From NCBI GenBank assembly GCA_032622095.1, contig CP136062.1:160016875-160080874 (forward strand): DNA of 64,000 bases, in the 5' to 3' direction. Numbering within the stretch: position 1 is the stretch's first letter; each line of letters starts with the position of its first letter. The notes beneath the pieces are model-generated. The model saw only the letters and a list, made by a program, of their open reading frames with translations. It was not told the DNA's origin and did no database searches. This document shows, in pieces, positions 10,215-22,138 of the stretch. Origin of the DNA: Siphonodentalium dalli. Lineage: Eukaryota > Mollusca > Scaphopoda > Gadilida > Siphonodentaliidae. The position numbers and the translations under genes were made by a program.

Positions 10215-10229
10215 AACAGTGATGGCAGA
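10215..10229. repeat. LINE target-site duplication, 3' copy
   Basis: Same 15 bases as 184-198; the first two A's are ambiguous with the tail. Confidence 0.88.
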
Positions 10230-10398
10230 CTGGAGCACCCCTCTATACATGTATACAGTGACCTCTCGATGTCGCATGACTCTCCAAAGGTCATATGAGT
10301 GATTGTCAGTCAAATGATTGAAAAAGTCAAAGTGATTTGGACGAAATATCTCATGGCATTCCCTATTTTAACTTTTCACCATAATCATGATAATTTAT

Positions 10399-10602
10399 CA
10401 GTAATGTCCTAAATAATCAACTCCTTAACCACAGCAGAATTATGGGTAATTTTTCAGGATTTAGTCAGAAATATGGCTTGTTGCCATTCATCGGAAAGCT
10501 CTCACTGAGATGATTGGCAACAAGCCATATTTCCGACTAAATCCTGAAAATTTACCCAAAATTCTGCTGTGGTTAAGGAGTCGATTATTTAGGGCATTAC
10601 TG
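10399..10602. mobile_element. Family A palindromic element, copy 1
   Basis: Nearly the whole element is one inverted repeat: the left arm runs from CAGTAATGTCCTAAATAATC through GTTGCCATTCATCGGAAAGC, and the right arm is its reverse complement with almost no loop. The ends CAGTAATG...CATTACTG lie next to TA in most copies, which is the form of a Tc1/mariner-type MITE with TA target duplication. It has no coding capacity. In this copy the right arm has lost part of its inner end (GATGATTGG). Confidence 0.85.
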
Positions 10603-10630
10603 TATTTATATATTTATATTTATATGACCC

Positions 10631-10829
10631 TTTAACCACAGCAGAATAATGGGAAATTTTTCAGGATTTAGTCTGAAATATTGCTTGTTGCCATTCATAA
10701 GAAAGCTCTTGATGAGAGCTTTCCGATGAATGGCAACAAGCCATATTTCAGACTAAATCAGACTAAATCCTGAAAAATTTCCCATAATTTTGCTGTGGTT
10801 AAGGAGTCGATTATTTAGGGCATTACTGT
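10631..10829. mobile_element. Family A palindromic element, copy 2
   Basis: Starts inside the left terminal repeat (TTTAACCACAGCAG), so its first 20 or so bases are missing. The right arm has a small internal duplication of CAGACTAAAT. It ends CATTACTG next to TA. Confidence 0.8.
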
Positions 10830-11030
10830 ATGTAGCCTGCTTACAACCAAATCCTGATTGTGACTTAATTCTATGATGTTGAGGATGCGCCTTGTCCAAA
10901 CTTAATCTCAGGGCCAATGTCAACTTGTGTGCCCTTTCCGACTTTTTCTGGTGAGAATGACGGGACTGTGACCTGCTTTAGCAATTAATTTTTATACGCC
11001 CGTTTGAAAAATATTATGTAATCAGTCTGT

Positions 11031-11515
11031 CCATCTGTCTGTCTGTCTATCTGTCTGTCTGTCGTCAACATTTTGGTTTCCAGATGATAGCTTGAGTTTG
11101 GAATTTTTTATGACAACTAAACTTGGTATGTGGCTCAGTCATATCAAATACAGGTCAAGTTCGAATTTGGGTTCGGCCCGATGATTTTTTTCCTGAGTTC
11201 TGGGCCTTATGCGACTTGGAAAATAAATTTTACGTCAATATTTTGGTTTATGGATGATAACTTTAGTTTGGATTATTTTATCATAACTAAACTTGGTCTG
11301 TGGCTCAGTCATAGCAAAATACAGATCAAGTTCGATTTTGTGTTTGGTTTCGATGACTTTTTCCGGAGTTGTGGGCGTTTTCATCTTCCATATTCTTGCT
11401 TTCAAGATGATATTTTGCGTTATTCTATTGGACTCATATTTTGTATCTTAGTATATTACCTCACAATACAGCTAAAATTCGAATTGGGGTTTGGTACCCG
11501 ATAGCCAATTTTCTT
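11031..11515 (+). repeat. Mollusc-type interspersed repeat with GTCTGTC run
   Basis: Begins after TATACGCCCG (10993) with a GTCTGTC run near 11033-11062. It contains two diverged internal units around ACAACTAAACTTGGTATGTG and CATAACTAAACTTGGTCTGT. Such sequence is common in my memory of mollusc genomes. It is not a gene, although one frame stays open for 124 codons. Confidence 0.6.
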
Positions 11516-12257
11516 TGATAATAATTGAAGGACAACAACTAATTACTTGCAAATGGGCATATATTAAGCCACACCTGCAGTGCTCTTGTTACCACATACG
11601 CCAAAGTATGTGTAATATACATAACAAGCAGTAATTTATTTACAAATAAAGCCTGTAATTCAATTAATCTACCTAACATTCAGCATCACATTTCAGAAAA
11701 TTCTTCATTCTCATATTTTTGGAAAGCATACCAATTTAACTACCGGTACACATTTCAAGAACAGTTTTGTTATATATATCAGTGATAATATGTTACAAAA
11801 CTGATCTAAATGAGATATTTTTCCTTTGCCAACAATAATGTTTGCATACCATGATTTAAAATGTGTCCTTGGGCTGTTTTCACCTTAAACACTCAAATGG
11901 AGAGTAACAAAAGGTGTGTAATTACCAGAGCAAGAATTGCTAATTAATCCATGAAATGTACCTACATATTCTTTTGTCTGGCAGTTCACTTCAATAGAGG
12001 TGTGAAATCCAATATTGCCCCAAATCCAGAGCAGAAGTGCAATTTACTGTAACAATAGCTGTGTTGATACAGTCTGCCTTCTGATGTCACAATACTAATT
12101 GAAGCAATTTACAAGTTGAAAAATACATCCATTGGACGGCTGCCATTGGAGGTGATAAAATTTTGGCTGGAAATAAAAATAAATAGCATTTTGAGGATGG
12201 AAGATCCCAAAAAGCAAAGCATCGAAATAAAAATACATACCCGGTATTACATACACG

Positions 12258-14519
12258 GTATTACATGCACGTTGACCGACCTTGTTCCCGGACTAAAATT
12301 CCAATTTTCATAATTTTCTGGCATGTTTTTTTTTGCATTTGTTTACTTAAATATAAAGAATTTCCCTACATGTTATGTTATTGTGTGATCATATTTAGCG
12401 ATCAGGGAACTCGAAGCAGCTTTTGTAGTCGGCAGATTTGTTTACTAACAAGATTCCAATTTTTTTAAAGCCATAAATATGATGCCCCTAGTTCAAAGAG
12501 CTGTAGAAAATTTCCCCCAAAGTGCTTTCAAAAACAGCTTATTACCTATTTGTTATAGGTTCGCTTCAAAATCAAGTCTAAATGACTAGACTATTATAGT
12601 GGCCTCCATTTCATAGCTAGTGTCAAGTTAGTCGGTTTCAGGTTTATATGGGAGGGGGTGATGTGGTGTCATGTCAATGCTCTAGTTGACCAAATTCCGA
12701 CACACATACCAACGTTAGACAATACATTATTTGAAATGAAAAATTGCATCATAGAATATCATTTGGGTTAGCCTACATAGAACAGTTATATGTCATATTC
12801 TCTCCGAATTCCAAGATGTCCTGTTAAGATTCAGACCTGTGAGATTACTTTGTTTGTTGTAAGTAATAATTATCCTAATATTTCCGCCACATAGAACAAG
12901 GTGGCCATTCTAATAAATTTCAGTTCAATGGTGTCCTATGTACCAAAATATGCACCCAACCTGCAGTATTCTTCACAAAAACATGATTACATTAAATTTA
13001 CGATTTGTGATGCCGATTTATTCTATTAAAGGAATGATTTTCCAATCGGATATTGTTAGAAGTATATCCATAGTCTTAATAGTTGACCCGCATCGGAGAT
13101 TCAAACTTAAAATATAAAACATGGACTTAGGAGAACCTGGAAATCAGGTCGCGATATATGTACCTTAGACAATACCAATATATATAAGGTAGTAAAGCTA
13201 TGAAAACCAACTATGATTAAAGGGGTATCAATAAACATGGGTAAACAATGAATGTTAGTAATAGAATATAATTAAAGAAATCTTTATTGCATGATAATGT
13301 TTTAACGACAACTATCAGACGAAACTGGAAATATGAACAAATTAACATGGATTTAACCAACGGAAATAGAATGGAATAAGAAAGTAATACTACAATGAAT
13401 ATGGAATAAGAGAACGAATGACAGGACATACACTTAATTAAACTAACGAATATACAACGAGAACGTAAAAACAATGATTATGCCATGAATTTATGCTCGT
13501 CTTTATATATAGTATTATCAAATAGTATATTGGCATCTCTATAACAGCCATTTGTGTATAGTAACGCATTTAACTGAGTGTGTATATGTGAACACGATCG
13601 TTAATAGTTCATCTACCGGATTATACGGATGGTGACTCAATTGTGAGTGCAAACAGGCCAATATTATGTGAGCGTTAACGCGATGTGGGCGTTACCATTA
13701 ATAGACAAATTCATAAAAATTCTTTGTGTCTTAAGAAATTTACAAACAAACCACGGGAAAGTTAATTTTTTGTTATTGATTCAAATTTTAGCATTTATAA
13801 TATCCCGAAACTCAATGTATACGGGTTTAAAATGAGTTTAGGGCGCGGAGATCATGAAATGTTGGCGTTAACACCTGCACGAAAATAGGAAATCGGACGC
13901 GATTTTGAATTGCGAACGCGAAATTCTCATTATAAGCAAATCTTTCCGATTTTCGGTTTCTGTATTTGTCGAGATTTGCAGGTGGCATAGCTCCTTTGCT
14001 TATAATACTACATCGAAGTCGGTTGTATTTATTTAAAAAACGATGTCGAAGTAACGAGTCAAACTTTATTTACAGTTATTTTGATGTAGGGTTACCCTTC
14101 CGGTGACGTAGGTTCCAGGCCCTGTAATAGGTAGTTCTAGGAAACAGACAGTACATGTTGAAAATTCTAATATTCTTCCGAACAAAAAATTATTTCGTGT
14201 TTCTAGGGGGTGTGTGTCGAAAAATGGTCGGAAAATACTTCCCCGGCTCAGGCATTCGGCCTTCGGGTCCGGGATATGCCTTTGGCATATAATTACCCAA
14301 AACAGGTGTCCCCAAAAATTCCCTGGATCCTTCACTGCTTATATGCAGAAATTTACAATCAGCTGGTAAACTAAAATGACATTGGTAAGTCTTTTCTAAG
14401 TGTATAAATTCTCAATTCATGTATTTATCAACCTACATGTACATGCATTTTGATCACCTGAACTTGATAAAAGTGAGAAATTACTTTCATATTTATACTC
14501 CCCTTTTCAATAAAAAATT
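12258..14519. other. Non-coding, no feature assigned
   Basis: No long frame, RNA gene or clear repeat is seen in these 2.3 kb. The part at 13850-14340 is richer in CpG than its surroundings and looks single-copy within the window. It could belong to an unannotated gene or regulatory region, but nothing in it proves that. Confidence 0.4.
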
Positions 14520-15055
14520 GGGGGGGGGGGGGGGTATACTGGATTAACTCCTGTCTGTCCATCCATATTTCACAGCCAATGGTTGTTAGATCTCAATGAA
14601 ATTTGGTACGGAGGTTCACCATCATGATTAGTGACTGCCTTTAAAAGAGGGGCAAATGATATTGTTCATATTTTCCATTCTAGAGTTATCCTTTGTTTAT
14701 CTGAAAATCTTGTGATTTTTTTGTCTTGTCCAGGCAGACATCTCAGATATGTGTTATCGGATATGAATGAAATTTGTTATAATGGTTCGCCATTATGATT
14801 GCTTTCAAACGAGGGGAAAATGTTGTTGTTTCCCTTTATCATTCTAGAGTTATCCTTCTTTGTTTATCTGGAAATCTTGGGGTTTTTTGTGTCTGTCCAC
14901 GCAGATACATGTACCTCATCCATGAGTTTTTGGACCTGCATGAAATTTTGCATGGAGGTTCACCATCATGACTGCTTTCAAAAGAGGAGAACATTATGTT
15001 GTTTGTGTTTTCCATTCTAGAGTTATCCTTCTTTGTTTATCTGTAAAACTTGTTT
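14520..15055. repeat. Three diverged tandem units after a G15 tract
   Basis: After GGG...G at 14520-14534 come units 155-175 bp long. Each contains ATGAAATTTG, a CACCATCATGA-like block, a purine-rich AAAAGAGGGG stretch and TAGAGTTATCCTT (near 14691, 14845 and 15018). A 73-codon frame at 14799-15020 is a by-product. Confidence 0.6.
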
Positions 15056-15060
15056 TGTTA

Positions 15061-15168
15061 CTGAGAGCTTTCCGATGAATGGCAACAAGCCATATTTCCG
15101 ACTAAATCCTGAAAAATTACCCATAATTCTGCTGTAGTTAAGGAGTTCATTATTTAGGGCATTACTGT
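15061..15168. mobile_element. Family A element, right half only
   Basis: Contains the centre (GAGAGCTTTCC) and the complete right arm to CATTACTG. The left arm is absent. Confidence 0.8.
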
Positions 15169-15288
15169 AGCCAAAATGGCATATTCTGACGTAATTCAGT
15201 ATCATATATCGTGATATGTTGAAGGTGTGAACATTACTTCAGCAAATGTGTGAATATTATCATATTAGTATGAAATGCTTATGACTTA

Positions 15289-15410
15289 CAGTAATGCTCT
15301 CCCCGAGAGCTTTCCGATGAATGGCAACAAGCCATATTTCCGACTAAATCCTGAAAAGTTACCCATATTTCTGCTGTGGTTAAGAAGTCGATTACTTAGA
15401 GCATTACTGT
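15289..15410. mobile_element. Family A element with left arm deleted internally
   Basis: Keeps the outermost 12 bases CAGTAATGCTCT, then jumps to the centre (CCCCGAGAGCTTTCC) and runs through a full right arm. The deletion removed the rest of the left arm but spared the end. Confidence 0.8.
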
Positions 15411-15891
15411 ATATCATATAGTTTCTTATCTGGTACACAGGATTCACCCCTCTAATTTACCAGGTATTCAGGATTCGGGAGGGGGGCACGGGGTGACAAC
15501 CTAGGTGCAACTTTTTGTTGAGACTTGAAGACAACAAGATGCTGTATATCTGACTTAATTATGATGCACTATCTAGCAATTTGAATTCATTACACTTTCA
15601 TCCAAATCGCTTGGACTTTTTTTAATCATCTGACAAACAATCGCTGACATGACAATTTGATTAAGAGGAAAGTTAAAGTAACCATCAAAATCAAGAGGAA
15701 GATGATGAACAGTGATGGCAGACTGGAGCACCCCTCTATACATGTATACAGTGACCTCTCGATGTCGCATGACTCTCCAAAGGTCATATGAGTGATTGTC
15801 AGTCAAATGATTGAAAAAGTCAAAGTGATTTGGACGAAATATCTCATGGCATTCCCTATTTTAACTTTTCACCATAATCATGATAATTTAT

Positions 15892-16095
15892 CAGTAATGT
15901 CCTAAATAATCAACTCCTTAACCACAGCAGAATTATGGGTAATTTTTCAGGATTTAGTCAGAAATATGGCTTGTTGCCATTCATCGGAAAGCTCTCACTG
16001 AGATGATTGGCAACAAGCCATATTTCCGACTAAATCCTGAAAATTTACCCAAAATTCTGCTGTGGTTAAGGAGTCGATTATTTAGGGCATTACTG
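15892..16095. mobile_element. Family A palindromic element (copy B twin of 10399)
   Basis: Same sequence as 10399-10602, shifted by 5493. It moved by segmental duplication rather than by independent insertion. Confidence 0.85.
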
Positions 16096-16123
16096 TATTT
16101 ATATATTTATATTTATATGACCC

Positions 16124-16322
16124 TTTAACCACAGCAGAATAATGGGAAATTTTTCAGGATTTAGTCTGAAATATTGCTTGTTGCCATTCATAAGAAAGCT
16201 CTTGATGAGAGCTTTCCGATGAATGGCAACAAGCCATATTTCAGACTAAATCAGACTAAATCCTGAAAAATTTCCCATAATTTTGCTGTGGTTAAGGAGT
16301 CGATTATTTAGGGCATTACTGT
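16124..16322. mobile_element. Family A palindromic element (copy B twin of 10631)
   Basis: Same sequence as 10631-10829, including the CAGACTAAAT duplication. Confidence 0.8.
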
Positions 16323-17750
16323 ATGTAGCCTGCTTACAACCAAATCCTGATTGTGACTTAATTCTATGATGTTGAGGATGCGCCTTGTCCAAACTTAATC
16401 TCAGGGCCAATGTCAACTTGTGTGCCCTTTCCGACTTTTTCTGGTGAGAATGACGGGACTGTGACCTGCTTTAGCAATTAATTTTTATACGCCCGTTTGA
16501 AAAATATTATGTAATCAGTCTGTCCATCTGTCTGTCTGTCTATCTGTCTGTCTGTCGTCAACATTTTGGTTTCCAGATGATAGCTTGAGTTTGGAATTTT
16601 TTATGACAACTAAACTTGGTATGTGGCTCAGTCATATCAAATACAGGTCAAGTTCGAATTTGGGTTCGGCCCGATGATTTTTTTCCGGAGTTCTGGGCCT
16701 TATGCGACTTGGAAAATAAATTTTACGTCAATATTTTGGTTTATGGATGATAACTTTAGTTTGGATTATTTTATCATAACTAAACTTGGTCTGTGGCTCA
16801 GTCATAGCAAAATACAGATCAAGTTCGATTTTGTGTTTGGTTTCGATGACTTTTTCCGGAGTTGTGGGCGTTTTCATCTTCCATATTCTTGCTTTCAAGA
16901 TGATATTTTGCGTTATTCTATTGGACTCATATTTTGTATCTTAGTATATTACCTCACAATACAGCTAAAATTCGAATTGGGGTTTGGTACCCGATAGCCA
17001 ATTTTCTTTGATAATAATTGAAAGACAACAACTAATTACTTGCAAATGGGCATATATTAAGCCACACCTGCAGTGCTCTTGTTACCACATACGCCAAAGT
17101 ATGTGTAATATACATAACAAGCAGTAATTTATTTACAAATAAAGCCTGTAATTCAATTAATCTACCTAACATTCAGCATCACATTTCAGAAAATTCTTCA
17201 TTCTCATATTTTTGGAAAGCATACCAATTTAACTACCGGTACACATTTCAAGAACAGTTTTGTTATATATATCAGTGATAATATGTTACAAAACTGATCT
17301 AAATGAGATATTTTTCCTTTGCCAACAATAATGTTTGCATACCATGATTTAAAATGTGTCCTTGGGCTGTTTTCACCTTAAACACTCAAATGGAGAGTAA
17401 CAAAAGGTGTGTAATTACCAGAGCAAGAATTGCTAATTAATCCATGAAATGTACCTACATATTCTTTTGTCTGGCAGTTCACTTCAATAGAGGTGTGAAA
17501 TCCAATATTGCCCCAAATCCAGAGCAGAAGTGCAATTTACTGTAACAATAGCTGTGTTGATACAGTCTGCCTTCTGATGTCACAATACTAATTGAAGCAA
17601 TTTACAAGTTGAAAAATACATCCATTGGACGGCTGCCATTGGAGGTGATAAAATTTTGGCTGGAAATAAAAATAAATAGCATTTTGAGGATGGAAGATCC
17701 CAAAAAGCAAAGCATCGAAATAAAAATACATACCCGGTATTACATACACG

Positions 17751-18422
17751 ATTCCTATTCATTTGTAGGGATTTTTAGTTGACCAAATAGCTATAGGTTA
17801 TTTTTTTTAATTATATGACCATTCCTACAAATGAATGAATGGGAACCCACACTTATTTATGTGTAGTTTTTTTGTTTCCATTTATTCACTAGAATGGGGT
17901 TCTGATAATAAGTTCACCAAACAGCTTGTTTTGGAATTAACTGCATATCCTAAATCAATGGGAACCATGAATTGCTGAGATGGTGATTTGGTGGGGGGGG
18001 GGGTGCTTGAATACTGAATGGATTCTCCCATTTGAATGGTCTATGATTCATTTGGAGGGGTGTTCATGAAATAACAGCAGAAGACGGACAGAAAAATAGA
18101 TAATACAAGAGCAGAATGATTCATATTCATTTGGTGGCATATGTTCAGATAATATCATAATAAGTTCAACAAAAGACATATGGTAATTTGTTGAACTTAT
18201 TGTCTGAACATTTACTAAAGGAACAACGTTACATGTCAATGAGTATTTTGTATAAAAAGGGTTCTTCTTATCCTTCATTTTAAAGTACAGATTTCTGAGG
18301 CTGATTTGTACCTCTGAAATATTATTATACTGATAATGTTAGACAATGAGTGAAAAAATACTAAATAATTAAATTTAATATAAACTCTCTTATCATTGTG
18401 CACTACATTTGTTCACACTTAA
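17751..18422. other. Non-coding stretch with two small inverted repeats
   Basis: TTCCTATTCATTTGTAGGG (17752) faces CCTACAAATGAATGAATGG (17823). ATGTTCAGATAATATCATAA with AGTTCAACAAA (18139-18171) faces TTTGTTGAACTTATTGTCTG (18189-18208). The second resembles the 68-bp unit at 62138 and may be an old relative of that element. A G11 tract lies at 17993. Confidence 0.5.
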
Positions 18423-18628
18423 TTAACTCTTTCAGTGCCAAGTCTGATTTTTGTATCAACCCATATTTCCTTGATCATTTTTCAAATTTATTGATTATAA
18501 TAATGTGACACATTGGTGGAAAGAGCTCTTTCCACCAATGTGTCACATTATTATAATCAATAAATTTGAAAAATGATCAAGGAAATATGGTTTGATACAA
18601 AAATCAGACTTGGCACTGAAAGGGTTAA
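18423..18628. mobile_element. Family B element, palindromic form without the 69-nt hairpin
   Basis: TTAACTCTTTCAGTGCCAAG at the left and CTTGGCACTGAAAGGGTTAA at the right enclose an almost perfect inverted repeat of 206 bp with centre AAAGAGCTCTTT. The TTAA at both ends and CCC/GGG-type termini fit piggyBac-like MITEs. It shares its outer arm (through CAACCCATAT) with the 41937 and 63243 elements, but its inner arms differ. Confidence 0.8.
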
Positions 18629-19319
18629 TAGTGAAGTAAGTAAATAATAAAACAAAAATATATATATATATATAATATAAAATCTGAATCTGTCCTGATC
18701 ATCGAGTTACATACATGTACCTTAATATAAACCAGAAAAATTACAATTTGTATGTTAAAGAAGATCCACATCAATGTCATTTTTAATAACAATGGACTAA
18801 TTGCTTGTGTTAAATTTGCTTTATCTTTTCTGTAACATAACATGTTATCTGAAGCCTGAATCTTTGACAATTTGCATTCTATTCAGTCAAATATAAGTTA
18901 ATTTTTTTTTTAATGATTTTCAGTTGTCTCTTCTTTTTACTTCCTTTACAATTTAATACTAATTATATAAATTATTAGTTGTTGGAGTTGGAATAAGTTC
19001 AATAAATATTGTTTACAGTACTGGTAATTAATTCAATGACACACTCTATTTTAAGCAACTATAAATATATGGTATTACTATGGTACTATTAGATATATAT
19101 TACCCTTTATAGCCAAAAAAGAAGTCTTTATATATAAAATATAGGGTAGGCCTAATATTATGTACCCTATATCAGAAAATAAATATTTATTTTAATATAA
19201 TAGTTTTGTCGAAATATATCTCATTGATTTCAATGAATCCAATGACTGTTGAGTGAAAAACATAACCCCCAATAAATATATTTTGAAACCAGAGTCACCA
19301 AGAAGCTGTTAGCACTTTA
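18629..19319. other. AT-rich non-coding DNA
   Basis: Includes a TA microsatellite (18660-18673) and T-runs. Nothing else recognised. Confidence 0.4.
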
Positions 19320-19899
19320 TCTAAGTGGATTATCTACCTTACATCAGGTATTTTCTCACCTGTAATTTGCTCGCACGTTGTGCAAAGTGCGCCCAAGTTA
19401 TCACCGGGATTCACCAACGCTTTTGTTTACGCGGGAGGCGTTTTGAACAGCCTGAATTTGAAGTGACACATTCCCGTACGACAGTCGGTTGGAACAGACG
19501 GAATCTTTGCGACAGTGTGTTTCAAATTTTTACACTGTATCGCTCTTCATAAAAGTGCTGTGTTTTCGAAGGATTTATCGCCCCATTCTTGAAGAAATCC
19601 GACTTTTCTCACCGAAGTTGATTGTGTTTCTATTTTCGCTAAAATAAGCAAGAGAGTGAGAACGGAAGTGAGACGAAAATAACTTGAATTGCTTCTGATT
19701 CATTGATGAGCTATTGTAATGATGATTTTGTCGTGCGATAGGTAAAAATACGCCACGCATCGGATTTACTCTGTTATTTGAAAAAGGAATATAAATCAAA
19801 TATGTAGCGCCTCAGAAAGACAATAATATAGTTGTTTATCATTGAAAAATAGACTAAATTGGACTTTGATTTAATCAATTCGCACACCTTGTTTTCAAA
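19320..19899 (+). promoter_or_regulatory. Putative promoter and 5' leader of the cadherin gene
   Basis: The 580 bp before the cadherin ATG contain clearly more CpG than the AT-rich DNA upstream, notably 19370-19560, and no recognised repeat. That is what a 5' UTR or promoter of a host gene would look like. No TATA box or start site can be fixed. An intron within the leader is possible. Confidence 0.4.
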
Positions 19900-21142
19900 A
19901 TGGCCGTGACTGTAAAAGCATTCTTTTGTGTTGTTTTTCACACCTTGATGGCCAGTTTGGTGATGTCATCCATGTCCACTGATGAAACTATGTCCATTTC
20001 TCATAAATGCCATGCAGGATATATTGTCAAACATTTGCCGATGTTCGGTCAAATCACTCATCTACGCATTGACACACTGAATAAAAATCTTACTGACCTC
20101 TTCGACCTCACGGATATGGGTCATATTGTCACCAAAAATGACATTTCCAAGTTCATTGGACATGACGTTAATTTGGTCGTCAAAAATGTATACGGGAAGA
20201 AGAAATGGCAAAATAGGATAAAATTAAACATCAAAGATTCATCACAACTGCTGCATTTCTCTCAGGACGTTTTCGTAGGGAGCATAAGAGAAAATGGTCC
20301 TTCTGGCGAGGTTGTGACATTCAGTCGAGAAATATTTGCTGACACAAAATCCTATTCGAATGTCATGATAACATATCATATTTCTGGGACAGATGCAAGT
20401 AAATTTTATGTTGAATCATACATTAAAAATGGAAGAATTAAGGCAAAGATTTCAGTGAAAGAATCTTTAGACAGGGAAAAAAAAGATGAATATGTCTTGC
20501 AGTTAAATGCGTTGTCAGAAAACAATCTCATTGGACATACAACACTGAAAATCACAGTTCTGGATGTAGATGATAACAAGCCTTTCTTCACAAATTTAGA
20601 TTACTACATCAAACTCGCGAAGGTTCCTAAAATAGGCGAAACTATCCTGACCGTCCATGCCGATGATGCCGATACGACACCCATTAAATATCACACAAAA
20701 TTAAACAGCTTCAAAGTTAACGAAGTCTCAGGTGATGTGTCCGCGACAGAGCCTCTAACTGAAGGTAGATATCAATTCGTTGTTAGTGCGAAAGACAAAC
20801 AAGGAAATGAAGCCACCATCCCTGCGTTCGTAACCATCGATGTCCAGCTGCCGTATTTGAAGTTTGAGTCTCATCATAATCGAGTTCGTCGACAAGTTAC
20901 TACTAGTAATGTTGAACAAATTACAGTTCAGATCCCTGAGACATCAAGCACGGAGATACTTTTTAGTATCGAAGGACAGAATATTCGGTTTGTAAATTCA
21001 ACCAATGACGCTTTCTCTGCCTCATCGATAACTGGAGCCGGAACTCTCAGCAGTGTCAGGTTAAGCTCGGGGAAGAGTCTCGATTTCGAGAATGTAGACC
21101 AGAAGAATATCGTCATGTTCGTCACCAAAGAAATCGGAGGAG
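19900..21142 (+). CDS. Cadherin-repeat protein, first coding exon
   Basis: ATG 19900 sits in a good context (AAAATGG) and opens with a signal-peptide-like stretch (1-24). Residues 118-227 form one extracellular cadherin repeat, with SLDRE 189-193 and the calcium linker DVDDNKP 222-228. A second repeat follows (228-315), with VHADDAD 252-258 and SAKDKQGNE 296-304. A furin-type site RVRR lies at 328-331, then a Ser/Thr-rich segment to about 414. Reading continues open to 21276, but GGAG/GTTGGT at 21142/21143 is a likely donor, and the residues after it look intronic. The protein would act at the cell surface in adhesion or signalling. Only the N-terminus is present, so no orthologue (protocadherin, Fat, Dachsous and so on) is named. 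Confidence 0.82.
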
Positions 21143-21395
21143 GTTGGTACATGTATTTTATAATATACGGTACAGTGTGCCTACCAGTAGTACAAATCTG
21201 TACGGTAGTTAGAAAAGGCAGTGTTAGGCATTTAGTTCTGAGTCATGATACAGCCCTGTTAATTAACATCGGCTGAGCCAAGGCAAAAAGATATTTTTTC
21301 AGCCGTTTTTAGCTGAGGCAAATTTCGGAACCTGCCATTGTTTTGTGCAAAATAGAAATAAATTGCTGCCGACATCGATTGTCTTAGTGTTGACG

Positions 21396-21840
21396 GTGGG
21401 GTCATTGTCACAAGGCTCCAGTCACATTCATAGCCAGCTTTTTAAAATGATCACAAATGTAGCCAGCTTTTCGCCGGCGATCACATTCGTAGCCAGCATT
21501 TCTAATTCCATGCTTTATATGGCATGAAATATGACATCACATTCATGAATAAAATGTTGAAGTCATGCTCAAAAACTGACTTTGTTTATCAACTTATATT
21601 GGAATATAATTCGATCATTCTAACGACATTGATTGGAAACATTAGGTTATTAGATGAAATAATATCAAATTAAAATTCTTGAAAGTTGTTTTTCATCCAT
21701 CAAAAATTAGATTAACCTTGTCTTGTTCATTGAGGCTCACATGAATATTAAAAGCTGGCTACAAATGTGATTGCCATAGAAAAGCTGGCTAGAATGTGAA
21801 GTATGTGATCTATGCCTTGTGTCAGATAATGGCCCCATCA
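21396..21840. mobile_element. Inverted-repeat element in putative intron 1
   Basis: The left end GTGGGGTCATTGTCACAAGG is mirrored by the right end CCTTGTGTCAGATAATGGCC. Each arm holds repeated GCCAGCTTTT or AAAAGCTGGC with TCACATT/AATGTGA spacers (21434, 21462, 21751, 21781). It is a small non-coding foldback element of unknown family. Confidence 0.55.
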
Positions 21841-22138
21841 GCCTTACAGTAGCACTGTGGAAGTCAGCAGAGAGTAAAAAATAATTGTTCAATGCCAAAA
21901 TCTACTGAGATAATAAGGTGCCGTGTAATGTATGTGTAGAGTATGCGTAAAATAAAAATGATACTACATACAGATACAGATTCTACAAGGTACCGTACTG
22001 GTAGGCTTTTTTGTCGAGGAAATATTTTTGGTGAAGGTAATTTTTAACCCTACATGTACATACCGTATGTAGGCCAGGGCTTAAAATCTTTTCGAAGTGA
22101 GGAGAATCAAAATTGATTCGGATCTACCGGTATTGATG

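Larger units (their letters stand above)
10217..12257. repeat. Duplicated segment, copy A, right part
   Basis: Matches 15710-17750 at a constant offset of 5493 with very few differences (for example CCTGAGTTC near 11191 against CCGGAGTTC, and GAAGGACAAC near 11526 against GAAAGACAAC). The match stops abruptly after ACATACACG. It contains two family A palindromes and the TATACGCCCG repeat. The 124-codon open frame at 11130-11504 is part of that repeat. Confidence 0.92.
15525..17750. repeat. Duplicated segment, copy B (LINE-free)
   Basis: Continuous counterpart of 1-198 joined to 10217-12257. It carries the target sequence once at 15708-15722 and no LINE. Only a few substitutions separate A and B, so the duplication is recent or is an assembly artefact from two haplotypes. 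It contains family A copies at 15892 and 16124 and the TATACGCCCG repeat. No gene. Confidence 0.92.

Noticed and set aside
11130-11504. 124-codon frame, almost identical in copy B at 16623-16997
   Set aside because: It lies in the GTCTGTC-type interspersed repeat and is kept only because the segments are near-identical; one internal half resembles the other, as the repeat units do.
21143-21276. Continuation of the cadherin frame to the stop at 21274-21276
   Set aside because: The added residues (starting after EIGG) look non-cadherin and low in conserved character, and a splice donor with a phase-matched microexon is available; not excluded.
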